This document shows, one piece after another, positions 1 to 10,049 of a stretch of 10,485 nt of DNA. A program made the translations under genes and the position numbers. Under the pieces are notes generated by a model that was given only the letters and a program-made list of their open reading frames with translations, was not told the origin of the DNA and made no database searches. The stretch covers positions 327,739 through 338,223 of the forward strand of contig NW_003107593.1 in assembly GCF_000003605.2 (NCBI RefSeq), written 5' to 3'. Source of the DNA: Saccoglossus kowalevskii. Lineage: Eukaryota > Hemichordata > Enteropneusta > Harrimaniidae. The first letter of the stretch is position 1. Each line of letters starts with the position of its first letter.

Positions 1-83
1 TTCTGCAATAATATACTGTTGGATATGTGTGTTAACGGCGGCTATGAAGCAACTCTTACTGTACTTATTATAATGAAGCATAG

Positions 84-109
84 TGATTGGTCAATTTGCT
101 ATCACGTGA
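84..109 (-). promoter_or_regulatory. Mirror E-box/CCAAT module at the left edge
   Basis: On the minus strand TCACGTGA (109-102) is followed by GACCAATCA (92-84). This is the same order and the same 17-base start-to-start distance as in the tubulin promoter. A perfect CRE, TGACGTCA, lies upstream on that strand at 188-195. This would suit the promoter of a gene leaving the window to the left, but no TATA or coding exon is visible in the remaining 80 bases. Confidence 0.35.
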
Positions 110-187
110 GATTAACATGTTTCCGTCACACTGTTACACTGTGAACTGTGAATATAGATGCTGGAAGAATGTGAAATGTTCTCGCGT

Positions 188-195
188 TGACGTCA
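188..195. promoter_or_regulatory. Consensus CRE (TGACGTCA)
   Basis: This is the full palindromic CREB/ATF site. It lies about 80 bases from the E-box/CCAAT module and next to CpG-containing sequence. By itself an 8-mer is weak evidence; the clustering makes it worth recording. Confidence 0.4.
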
Positions 196-308
196 TTTTA
201 CCTTTGGACTGGAGATACATGCCATTTGACTCAAATGTCGTTCAGTTTAAAGTAGCTCGGAAATATATATAATTATTTTTTGTTTACTCCAGCGTTAGAT
301 TTAGTCGT

Positions 309-342
309 CGCGTTGTGGGTCCCGCGCGACATATACAACGCG
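309..342. repeat. CpG-rich inverted repeat
   Basis: CGCGTTGT (309-316) and ACAACGCG (335-342) are exact complements around an 18-base loop that contains CCCGCGCGAC. The patch stands out as CpG-rich in AT-rich surroundings. It lies about 40 bases after a TATATATAA run (263-272). Confidence 0.45.
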
Positions 343-1776
343 TGTAATGTACATCGCTGTTTACGTTATAACATGCGGTACACGTCGACCACATTTAATG
401 ACCATGGCGTGCTTTTATGCATTAAACTCAGAGTTTATACGGTGGACTAACGTTTGAAACGTTATCAGTCAATTATTCAAAGCTGGTCAAACATTTTGAC
501 AGGAAAGGGCGCTAAAAATATGTTGCCGCCTGCAGAGGTCTGATCGATGTCTGGCGTACTATGAACTGAATTAATCCTGTATCAACGTGTGGATACTGTA
601 TACTGACAGGAAAGACAATCAAAAATCGATATTCAGATTCAGATATACATACACTATGTTTGCGTAGTCAGAAATATTATAACACGTTTTTTGTTGATAC
701 ACAATGAGTGGTTTATAAAGTAAATCAATATCAACCTCGTCTTATGCGTTGTGTAGTTTTATGGAGATGAAATACTCTGTCTAAAATCGATGAATGAGGG
801 ATGAAATATTGTACTGGTCGATTCATTTATATTTTTACAATATTAAGATTCTTATGTAATGCGTTACTGACGTTTCGCTGCGCACTTATTCGATATGGGT
901 TGTATGTTTAGACAAATTTCGAACGCGCTGCGTGAATGCGGTTTACGGTTCTTCGGTGTACTTGTAACGGCAGTCTCGCATATAATTACCGCTGTTGTGT
1001 ATGTTTAACGAGTGTACTAAGGAGGTGTAAATACATGATATTTTAGACACGGCTAGGGGTACCGATAAATTTGCAGCTTCTTGTCAGTAATCGATATTGC
1101 GAAATTTATATTTAAAAAATGTGAATAGGCATTAGGTTTCAAAATGCAACTAACAACTACTCAACAGGTAGGCATTATGTATGACCAACTCCCCCCCTGG
1201 AAGGTCACATATTATTCAAGTTTTACCCAGTAGAATTAATCACTGCCTCTTATAACAACAATGACACGTATTATACCTAAAGTTTAACATTATGTGCGTG
1301 TTTTTATTAAATGGAGAAAAAAATGACAAAAATCATTGTGAATTTACTCTCTAATGTACCCGGATGTGTGACTTGGTGGGTACGAAGGTCATCGGTTAAA
1401 TATAAAATGGGCGACGCACTTGATGTTTGAACAATACCCATTATCTACGGCATTTGTTGATCGAGTTGATAGCAACATGACAATGAGACAACTTGGCATT
1501 GTTGTGGCAACGAACGAACCCCCAACAATTACTTTAATCTTAGTGGCTGTTTCAAATGCTTCAAACGATCGGCTTTAACTTCAACTTTATCAAACTGATC
1601 GTCCTACACAAAAGCTCATTATTTTCAACCCCAAACCGGTCAGAGTTATATATTACAGTCATACGAATCATCGCCGTATTGATGGAAACGGGACTCTTGA
1701 TTCACGCCGCAGCCCACCATATCAGCTTGGTCATTCGTATTACCGTGGTAGCAGTGGATCATGTTGTGACGAATCA

Positions 1777-1932
1777 TACTGTAAATACTTTATTTTAGCT
1801 GGAATTAATTTTCGCTGTTTTCACTGATGTTTGAAAAAAAAGTATATTCGCTGGATTTTATTTTCACTGAATCATTCTTTCAACGAAAGTAGAGAAAATT
1901 AATTCCAAGCGAAAATAAAGTATTCCACAGTA
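1777..1932. mobile_element. MITE-like fold-back element with TA duplications
   Basis: The terminal inverted repeats are 1779-1813 (35 nt, starting CTGTAAATACTTTATTTT) and 1894-1930 (37 nt; its complement starts CTGTGGAATACTTTATTTT). They agree almost throughout, apart from a few substitutions and two one-base gaps, and both end in TGGAATTAATTTTC. TA dinucleotides at 1777-1778 and 1931-1932 flank the 152-bp unit, as for Tc1/mariner insertions. Inside, TATTCGCTGGATTTTATTTTC (near 1846-1866) repeats the arm motif again in direct orientation. The unit has no coding capacity, so it would be a non-autonomous element moved by a transposase elsewhere. The family assignment is inferred from size, repeats and TA target. 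Confidence 0.7.
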
Positions 1933-2972
1933 TAAGGTAGTCAGTAGAAACGCTCTGTCTGATTCACATCACGTCTCCAGCGTGCTATTCATATGTAAAA
2001 CGATTCATCTTCAGTACACTGAGCCCATTGTGTTCGTCATGGTTACTCGTTTCACGGTTCCCATAATCACTCTTTTCCAACCACGCAAATAACTATGCAC
2101 GCACTGTACAATCGATTTAGTGGGGTTTTTCATACTCAAGTGCGGCTTTCAATAGCAATGAATGCCTGACCCATGACTGTAATCTGAAGGAGAAGTTTTA
2201 TTAAAACACCCTCATCTGAATATATCGTACGATGACGTACCAGTTAGGGCATGTTGCTAACCGCCTTAGTGGTAAACAAACCACAGTCAACGCTTATCAC
2301 CCTCTCCCTGTCACAAGCATGACAGAACAAATCAAATCAACAAGTTGGGTGTTAATTAATTCACGATACAAATCCCGTGAAATAATTGTCTATAGTTAAT
2401 TGTAATATTGTCTTTATACTCTTTGACAGATAACACAGAATTAATGTGTTCTGGGTACCGTGAACACGGGTAATGTGAGCAAACAGATACGGTAATGACG
2501 AATCCGTCTGCAGGAGGGCATGGGTAAAAAGAAAAACATTGTTGTATCACGATTCCAAAGGAATTATTGTAACACTGTTTTCTCAAAGACCCTGTGTGGG
2601 TTGTAAAATGATAATTTGATCACACCGGGTCATCGCACTCTTCGTATATATTATTTTATTACCAAATGATATAGTAGTCTAATTTATTGGCTACGACATT
2701 ATATAGTCAGCCGTCCGTGCCCTTGGAAATGTCATGCCCGAGTCGTTAAACACTAAACCAAACTGATTCTGTATTCTCTATAATTTATATTCACGACACA
2801 ACTGGAATTGAAAACACTACAAGCGAGAACACTGAACACTCGCCTGTCTCTCAAAATACGTCGATTGAATTATTCCAATGTTCCATATGATAATTAGATA
2901 ATATGTGTAAATGTGATAAGCCTGATTCAACAGGTGGTTATGTCACAGTGTGAACGCGACATTAGATCAATA

Positions 2973-2986
2973 GTAACCATGACAAT
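2973..2986 (-). promoter_or_regulatory. Near-consensus RFX X-box, opposite orientation
   Basis: Read on the minus strand the site is ATTGTC-AT-GGTTAC, one mismatch from the X-box pattern. It is exactly 100 bases from the match at 3073-3086 and points the other way. A YY1-like CGCCATGTT lies between them at 3003-3011. Confidence 0.3.
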
Positions 2987-3072
2987 ATTCGTTAACACAT
3001 TACGCCATGTTGAATTTTCATAAATTTAAACGATGGGTTGTACGTCTTCTGCTCACTGTGCGTTTGACTTCC

Positions 3073-3086
3073 GTCGTCATGGTAAC
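3073..3086 (+). promoter_or_regulatory. Strong RFX X-box match about 1.4 kb upstream of tubulin
   Basis: GTCGTC-AT-GGTAAC keeps both half-sites and the AT spacer of the classical X-box. A TATA-like CATAAATAG lies at 3139-3147, so this may be the promoter of an unrecognised transcript or a distal tubulin element. No downstream coding exon was recognised before 4551. Confidence 0.45.
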
Positions 3087-3754
3087 GTGCTAGACTGCTG
3101 TAACTGGCAGTACATGTACACAATATAACACGGTGACACATAAATAGGTGCGCCTTCGCATATTTAATTCATCACTTCACACGTCGTTTTTTTTTTACTT
3201 TAACATCGTAGTGGGCATTTCAAGGACACATATTATAATGTACGGTACGTAGATTGGCGAACTCGATGAGCAGATGACATGTATAAACGTTGCTCCTTCA
3301 GTCGCAAATCATAATGTACACGCGGTGACCACCCAGCGAATATAAACAAGAGAAGTCAAGTTCAACTGAAAGCAAAAATAAATATTCAACATGTACGTCA
3401 CGGTTCCAACTAGAATTAAAACGCTTAGTCAAGTTTGTGTCATGTTTGAATGCAGACATCGAAAAACGATACCTGATTTCCAATACAATACCTCATTGAA
3501 CTTCAAGTGCAATGATTAAATTAGGGGATAACGAGTCAAAATGAAAAAAATATGAACATTAATATTTGGATTTATTATTAAGAATAAAATTTCGCATTTG
3601 AGTATAAGAATAAAAGTTCCTTAGGGCCTCCTCGGCCATAACTATAATCGTAACCCTGCCCTTCCAGTACCCCTCCTCTATTTTAATTGTACACATGTAT
3701 ATATTCCTCGTTCAGTCACTTGGAAGCATTATGAATTACATTTGGGGTGAAGTG

Positions 3755-3773
3755 TTAGGGTTTAGGTTAGGGG
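3755..3773 (+). repeat. Short degenerate TTAGGG tract
   Basis: Three tandem hexamers, TTAGGG-TTTAGG-TTAGGG, are followed by one more G. This resembles a very short interstitial telomeric sequence; TTAGGG is the telomere unit of most animals. An inverted TACCCCT / AGGGGTA pair (3668-3674 and 3769-3775) brackets the area. Confidence 0.4.
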
Positions 3774-4344
3774 TAATGTGCCTTAAGAGACTCATTCCAA
3801 TAATGTTTAATATTCCCCCTGTAGTTATCACTGATATTGCGTGTACATCTCGATTTATGGGAGTAAAATTGTGTTATATTGAGAACAAAACCGAGCACAT
3901 AGAACATGGATATAGCAGGCGAAAAATGTACTGGGATCGCCGGGAAAACACACTCGAGTATTGATATTAAATTCGCAAGCAATTGCCTCTGTACAGTAGT
4001 TAATGTTGATGACACCAGTATTGAACTACCTCTGACCTCGAATGAAAGTTTTGTAATTGAAATCTACGGCATTGCACGGACTAATCAAGAAATCCGTCTG
4101 AGTTGCTATAACGCAAATATCGGTATTCAATTCAATTGAAAACAAAAAGAAATAATGGCGAGGTAAAAGCGGTTGTTCAAGTTATTTTTCACAATATTGA
4201 CAGTTGCTAAGACGGACGTAACAATGAGCCACTCTTGAAAGGAAAGACTGCCATAAAAGTGGGGAGGTGAATACTCGTTTCAACATGCTAAAATTTGAAT
4301 AGCCTTGCTCTGACATGTGTCAGTACATGGCGTGCCGATACGCA

Positions 4345-4353
4345 TCACGTGAC
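4345..4353 (+). promoter_or_regulatory. E-box TCACGTGAC (bHLH-ZIP type)
   Basis: TCACGTGAC contains the palindromic CACGTG core bound by USF, MITF/TFE or MYC/MAX type factors. Its start lies 17 bases before the start of the CCAAT box. The same pair with the same spacing occurs in mirror orientation at 84-109. Confidence 0.5.
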
Positions 4354-4361
4354 CAAGCGCG

Positions 4362-4370
4362 GACCAATGA
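4362..4370 (+). promoter_or_regulatory. CCAAT box (NF-Y type)
   Basis: GACCAATGA fits the NF-Y consensus RRCCAATSR in full. It lies about 85 bases upstream of the inferred start of transcription, inside the usual -60 to -100 range. It sits between the E-box and the X-box-like site of the same promoter. Confidence 0.65.
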
Positions 4371-4387
4371 CAGCGGATGATGATACG

Positions 4388-4402
4388 GTTACCCGTAGAA
4401 AC
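4388..4402 (+). promoter_or_regulatory. RFX X-box-like site in the proximal promoter
   Basis: GTTACC, a three-base spacer CGT, then AGAAAC fits the loose X-box pattern RYYNYY-N(1-3)-RRNRAC used by RFX/DAF-19 factors on ciliary genes. It lies about 50-60 bases before the inferred start. A related ACGGTTACCGT lies in the 5' UTR at 4479-4489. The right half differs from the stricter RGYAAC form at one base, so binding is uncertain. Confidence 0.35.
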
Positions 4403-4419
4403 CAGGGCTCCTGTCACCT

Positions 4420-4426
4420 TATATAG
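4420..4426 (+). promoter_or_regulatory. TATA box of alpha-tubulin
   Basis: TATATAG lies 131 bases before the start codon. The initiator-like TCACAAC (4448-4454, with A4450 as +1) begins about 30 bases downstream, the normal TATA-to-start distance. This predicts a 5' UTR of about 101 nt (4450-4550) that includes a short CA run (4470-4480). The start point is inferred from spacing and has not been mapped. Confidence 0.75.
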
Positions 4427-4550
4427 CCGACATTTTGCTGTGTTGGTTCACAACCAGGCTTACGACTCCGACACACACACGGTTACCGTAAGACTCTAAC
4501 ATTTTGCAACCAGTTTTTTTAAGGTTTGTGACAGGAACTAAATAGTCAAC

Positions 4551-7139
<2,589 letters not shown>

Positions 7140-7168
7140 ACTGTACAAACATTTGAACCACGTCACGA

Positions 7169-7182
7169 ATTGTCATGGTAAC
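7169..7182 (+). promoter_or_regulatory. RFX X-box-like site in the 3' UTR
   Basis: ATTGTC-AT-GGTAAC fits the RFX consensus RYYNYY-AT-RGYAAC without mismatch. It shares the 11-mer GTCATGGTAAC with the site at 3073-3086. It lies 30 bases after the stop codon and runs into a short (AAC)n stretch. It could act as a downstream enhancer or be a chance match. Confidence 0.35.
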
Positions 7183-7240
7183 AACAACAACCAACACAAA
7201 GTGAATTTCCCGTAAGATCTGTACAATGTGTAAATGTAAA

Positions 7241-7259
7241 ATATCGTCTGGGACGATAT
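7241..7259 (+). repeat. Perfect 8-bp hairpin in the tubulin 3' UTR
   Basis: ATATCGTC (7241-7248) and its exact complement GACGATAT (7252-7259) enclose a three-base loop TGG. The hairpin lies between the TGTA motifs and the GATAAA signal, so it would be in the mature mRNA close to the poly(A) tail. No known family is recognised. Confidence 0.6.
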
Positions 7260-7276
7260 ATTGTAAATAATGAGAA

Positions 7277-7282
7277 GATAAA
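7277..7282 (+). terminator. Likely poly(A) signal (GATAAA) of alpha-tubulin
   Basis: No AATAAA occurs soon after the stop codon. GATAAA is a known weaker variant. It is preceded by TGTA motifs (about 7230-7240 and 7262), the CFIm binding element, and followed by a clear GT-rich stretch at about 7303-7350. Together these suggest cleavage near 7295-7305 and a 3' UTR of about 160 nt. A later TATAAA at about 7393 is a weaker alternative. Confidence 0.55.
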
Positions 7283-7299
7283 ACAAATTTCTTTGAAAT

Positions 7300-8767
7300 A
7301 CAGTTATTGGTTTCATGGTGATGTTTGTATGAGTGGTTGTATGCATATGTGATAATCTGAAAATAAGTGCGAGCATTCAATGGCAATACACTATAAAATC
7401 CACATATATATATTAACTGATTCTCTTCCGTAACACCACCTGTAACTTAGTATGAGCGCCCTCCCATATTCGCCATTGTCTTTGGTATGCGTATCTCTCC
7501 ATGAAAATGTCAATGCGGGTAGTGAATGAGACCTATGTTTACAAGTGCGCCCTCAACTGTTCGAAACTATCAGTTCGTCCACAAATTATTCAGTCCATGA
7601 ACGAATTTCTTTTCTTAGAATTTGTAGATAGTATGTGTCGTCTCATTACTCATAAATGTTAATTTGTCAGGTGGGTTGTCAAACGTGGTTAGGTATCTGT
7701 CAGGAATTTTACCCAAAACTACATGGTAGTCTTTAAATCTCACATGCTGTGATCGCCTCAGGCAATATTTATCGCCACTTTTCAACAAATACGCAGCAGT
7801 TAATAACAATAATTTCCAATGATAGGTATCGACAATCCTGAGAGACTGTGTACGTACATGTATTTAATTCTGCAAAACAATTCATGGCGTGTTTTCTTCG
7901 CTAGCATGTTATTTTGTGGCTAATTTGAAAGTTTCAGATTGTTGACATTTTAGCTAGATCGAAATTCTGATAATTTGTTCATTGAGTAAAATTGGATAAA
8001 ATGGCAAGTGGCTATTTCAACGTGTTTTATATAGTATCTAATTACTATAATATATTGATTGGTGGCGCCCTACACCGCCAAACGAGTATAATACCATTAC
8101 TTTCCTATCTCTAGTTTAGCGCTTCTATGCTCCATTTGGTGCAGTTCAATACCTCTCGGCGTTTTAAACAAACATTCAATTCAATTCTAAACAAAAATTA
8201 TGTTCAAAAATTATATGCTAATTGTTTCAATGTACTATTTTTCCTTTCGAGTGACCTTACCGAATTTCTAGATTCAACGTCGAGGGCGATCGTTTCTCCA
8301 CTAAATTCTTTCATGACACTTTAACAACTTGACTGTCTTTAAATACGTCTGTATTCCTTTAAATACACCGATGTCAGATTATTTATAAAAAACTTGTCAG
8401 TGGGTGAGAAAATGGAGATATTTACATTTCAAAGGTGATATAAAAATGAAAAAGAATGGTTAGATGAGCATATTCTCCATGTTTTATACTGTCTAGCCAA
8501 AGTAGTATATGCCTTGTATAACACGTATACATGAACTAATCGAATAAGAGGTGTATATAGACTTCATTGTTTAAAATACACACGACGTCGTGTGAATTAA
8601 ACAGTTCCAACTTGTTCAGTTGGTCTAAATTGCAAATTATTTAATACATGCCACTACTGCAATTCATATATATTTATACATTACAATTTTAAGAGCTATG
8701 TTTTCTAGTTAAAATACCTTACACGTCACCGATACCAAGATTCATTCAGACCAACAATAAACTTTAA
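7300..8767. other. Downstream intergenic stretch
   Basis: AT-rich sequence without a recognisable gene. It contains the GT-rich element downstream of the tubulin poly(A) signal, a CTCF-like site at 7547-7560, a TGTACGTACA palindrome at 7849-7858, and an imperfect inverted repeat TTGGTGG/CCGCCAA near 8060-8082. The open frames here (for example 7615-7809 minus, 8127-8324 plus) are short and featureless. Confidence 0.55.
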
Positions 8768-9160
8768 GAATTTAATGAAGTCCGAGAAAGAATAAAATCG
8801 AAACAGAAGAATTTATATAAAGAGGACGCAAGCAAACCCGATGCGCCGTCAGATAATGAGATAGCAGTCCCAGGGAATTTTGGACAAGTCGATACACAGT
8901 GTCCCAAATCTCTAATAAATACACTGCAATTATCAAACACCGTACCGTACAAAACACAGAAATATGTGTTGGGGTTACGCGATTTTTTCTGCACGTCAGA
9001 CGAATTTATGCACTGGAAACTCCTTTCCCATGAAACGTTACAAGTACTCAGATTGCTATGTGTAATATGTATCAACCCTCAAATCAACTTATTTCTCGGA
9101 AGACGATGTTCATTCTACTTAGCCACTAATACACACGAAACGCTCGAACTCAGGCTATGA
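8768..9160 (+). pseudogene. Unassigned 130-codon open frame, no start codon
   Basis: The frame is open from after the TAA at 8765-8767 to the TGA at 9158-9160. Its only ATG is deep inside, so it looks like an exon or a decayed gene fragment. The translation opens hydrophilic and basic (EFNEVRERIKSKQKNLYKED), passes through GNFGQVDTQCPK and GLRDFFCTSDEFMHWKLL, and ends with a hydrophobic LQVLRLLCVICINPQINLFL. No family is recognised. Upstream there is no convincing polypyrimidine tract with AG. It is long for chance in AT-rich DNA. A 103-codon minus-strand frame overlaps it, so the strand is not secure. Confidence 0.25.
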
Positions 9161-9191
9161 GAAGTGCTTTCGACATCGACTTACAATGAAG

Positions 9192-9210
9192 TATATATAT
9201 ATATATATAT
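9192..9210. repeat. (TA)n microsatellite
   Basis: An uninterrupted run of about nine TA units, flanked by GAAG on the left and TTCTG on the right. It lies just after the stop of the unassigned open frame. Confidence 0.9.
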
Positions 9211-9595
9211 TCTGTTATTTTGCTAAATTTTAGTTTCTAATTTCTAAAGCTATTTATTTATCAATTATTTTGGGTACATAAGATTCAATTATTTTTCATG
9301 TTTTCTCAATGGGATCAGATATTTGACTAGTACCGCTGAACTACCCCCTCAGTCCCCATCATCCAACCACCTTTTTTGTATCAAATGTCCTAATAACGTG
9401 AAATGAATACATTTACAATTTCTAGGTATCAATACAGCATATTCTTTGATAAAGAGATGATACTCATATCAACTTTCTCACCGAAAATGCTTATCACATT
9501 AGTTATTAAAATGTAGAACATGTTTGAATGATGCAGATCATGGGTTTTCGCAACATTCAAAGTTGTCAATGCCTATTTCACAAATTCATAAACAC

Positions 9596-9619
9596 AATAC
9601 CAAGAAATTTCCTGGTATT
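9596..9619. repeat. 24-bp near-perfect palindrome
   Basis: AATACCA and TGGTATT form exact outer arms around a perfect GAAATTTC core; only one base pair (A9603/C9612) fails. Such symmetry suggests a dimeric protein-binding site or a cruciform, but no known factor is recognised. Confidence 0.5.
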
Positions 9620-9897
9620 CTAACATCGGACGAAATATGTGTTAAGTCGTCATCCACTTAATTTGAGTCATTAGTCATCTCAATCTACGTCATGTGTGTC
9701 GACAACTGTCAGCTCATAAGGCCACACTGATTTAATTTTATGGATGACATCCTCTGAAGACCCCAAAACTAATGCTAGAGGGCGAAACAAAAACAAATCC
9801 TTCAAAAAAAAAATGCTGCTAAAACCACAGGACTACGGAGCTGGCATTACGAATTGAACCACAGAACACAGTGTATCAAAAAAACAACAAGAAGTCT

Positions 9898-10047
9898 TTA
9901 TTTTGTATGTGGGACATTTTGATGTACGTATAGCTGTGTAAACATCACGTCTCCCTGGCCGACGTCAATTGCGTACCAGTCTACAACAATCCCTCCGTTT
10001 TTCCTCTGAACTTTTATGCGCACGTATTTTGGTGGCGTGGTCGCCAT
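9898..10047 (-). CDS. Candidate small gene or exon, 49-aa ORF
   Basis: The minus-strand start sits in AACATGGCGACC, a strong Kozak context that is also a YY1 motif over the ATG, a feature known from many housekeeping genes. The product begins MATTPPKYVRIKVQRKNGG, continues VVDWYAIDVGQGDV and ends HQNVPHTK, a soluble basic peptide. The TAA overlaps an AATAAA (minus 9903-9898), and a U/GU-rich stretch follows (about 9868-9896), so the transcript could end right there. The IDVGQGD string recalls the ComEC-type metallo-beta-lactamase motif, but that is too short to argue homology. An in-frame ATG ten codons upstream would give 59 aa. No family is recognised. It could be a real short protein, one exon of a larger gene, or chance. 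Confidence 0.35.
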   Translation of the reverse strand: MATTPPKYVRIKVQRKNGGIVVDWYAIDVGQGDVMFTQLYVHQNVPHTK

Positions 10048-10049
10048 GT

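Larger units (their letters stand above)
1..1776. other. Left flank without a recognisable gene
   Basis: The stretch is AT-rich and broken by stops in all frames. Besides the promoter-like cluster at 84-195 it holds a CpG-rich inverted repeat at 309-342, a 15-bp palindrome AACGTTT-G-AAACGTT at 449-463, and two AAGGTCA half-sites near 1202 and 1385. Small open frames at 117-272 and 1556-1798 have no recognisable motifs or coding bias, and I do not call them genes. Confidence 0.6.
1933..4340. other. Upstream intergenic stretch
   Basis: No recognisable protein or RNA gene is seen over about 2.4 kb. The stretch contains X-box-like sites (2033-2046 weak, 2973-2986, 3073-3086), a TATA-like sequence at 3139-3147, two AATAAA signals at about 3585 and 3608, and a degenerate telomere-like tract at 3755-3773. 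A 77-codon ATG frame at 3906-4139 is the best open frame close to the tubulin promoter, but it overlaps competing frames on both strands and has no motif. Confidence 0.55.
9161..9897. other. Intergenic stretch between the two unassigned frames
   Basis: AT-rich sequence without a gene. It holds the TA microsatellite, a 24-bp near-perfect palindrome at 9596-9619, an A-run at about 9804-9813, and an isolated tRNA box-B-like sequence (GGTTCAATTC on the minus strand, 9860-9851) without a matching box A. Confidence 0.55.

Noticed and set aside
497-614. Direct repeat TGACAGGAAAG (497-507 and 604-614)
   Set aside because: Repeated 11-mers are expected several times in 10 kb, and similarity does not extend beyond the 11 bases.
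1556-1798. 80-codon hydrophobic frame
   Set aside because: It ends inside the MITE-like element, has no motif, and fits chance in this composition.
2033-2046. Further X-box-like site TTCGTC-AT-GGTTAC
   Set aside because: It has two mismatches to the pattern, which is expected by chance in a window of this size.
2251-2310. Possible tRNA-derived SINE head (CCAGTTAGGGCATG)
   Set aside because: It only vaguely resembles box A, has no box B at the right distance, and no target duplications were seen.
3906-4139. 77-codon ATG frame just upstream of the tubulin promoter
   Set aside because: Overlapping frames are open on both strands, no motif or domain is visible, and neither the start context nor any poly(A) signal supports a gene.
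9851-9860. tRNA box-B-like GGTTCAATTC on the minus strand
   Set aside because: No matching box A, the T-arm does not pair, and no cloverleaf can be drawn; it is not a tRNA and not a convincing SINE head.
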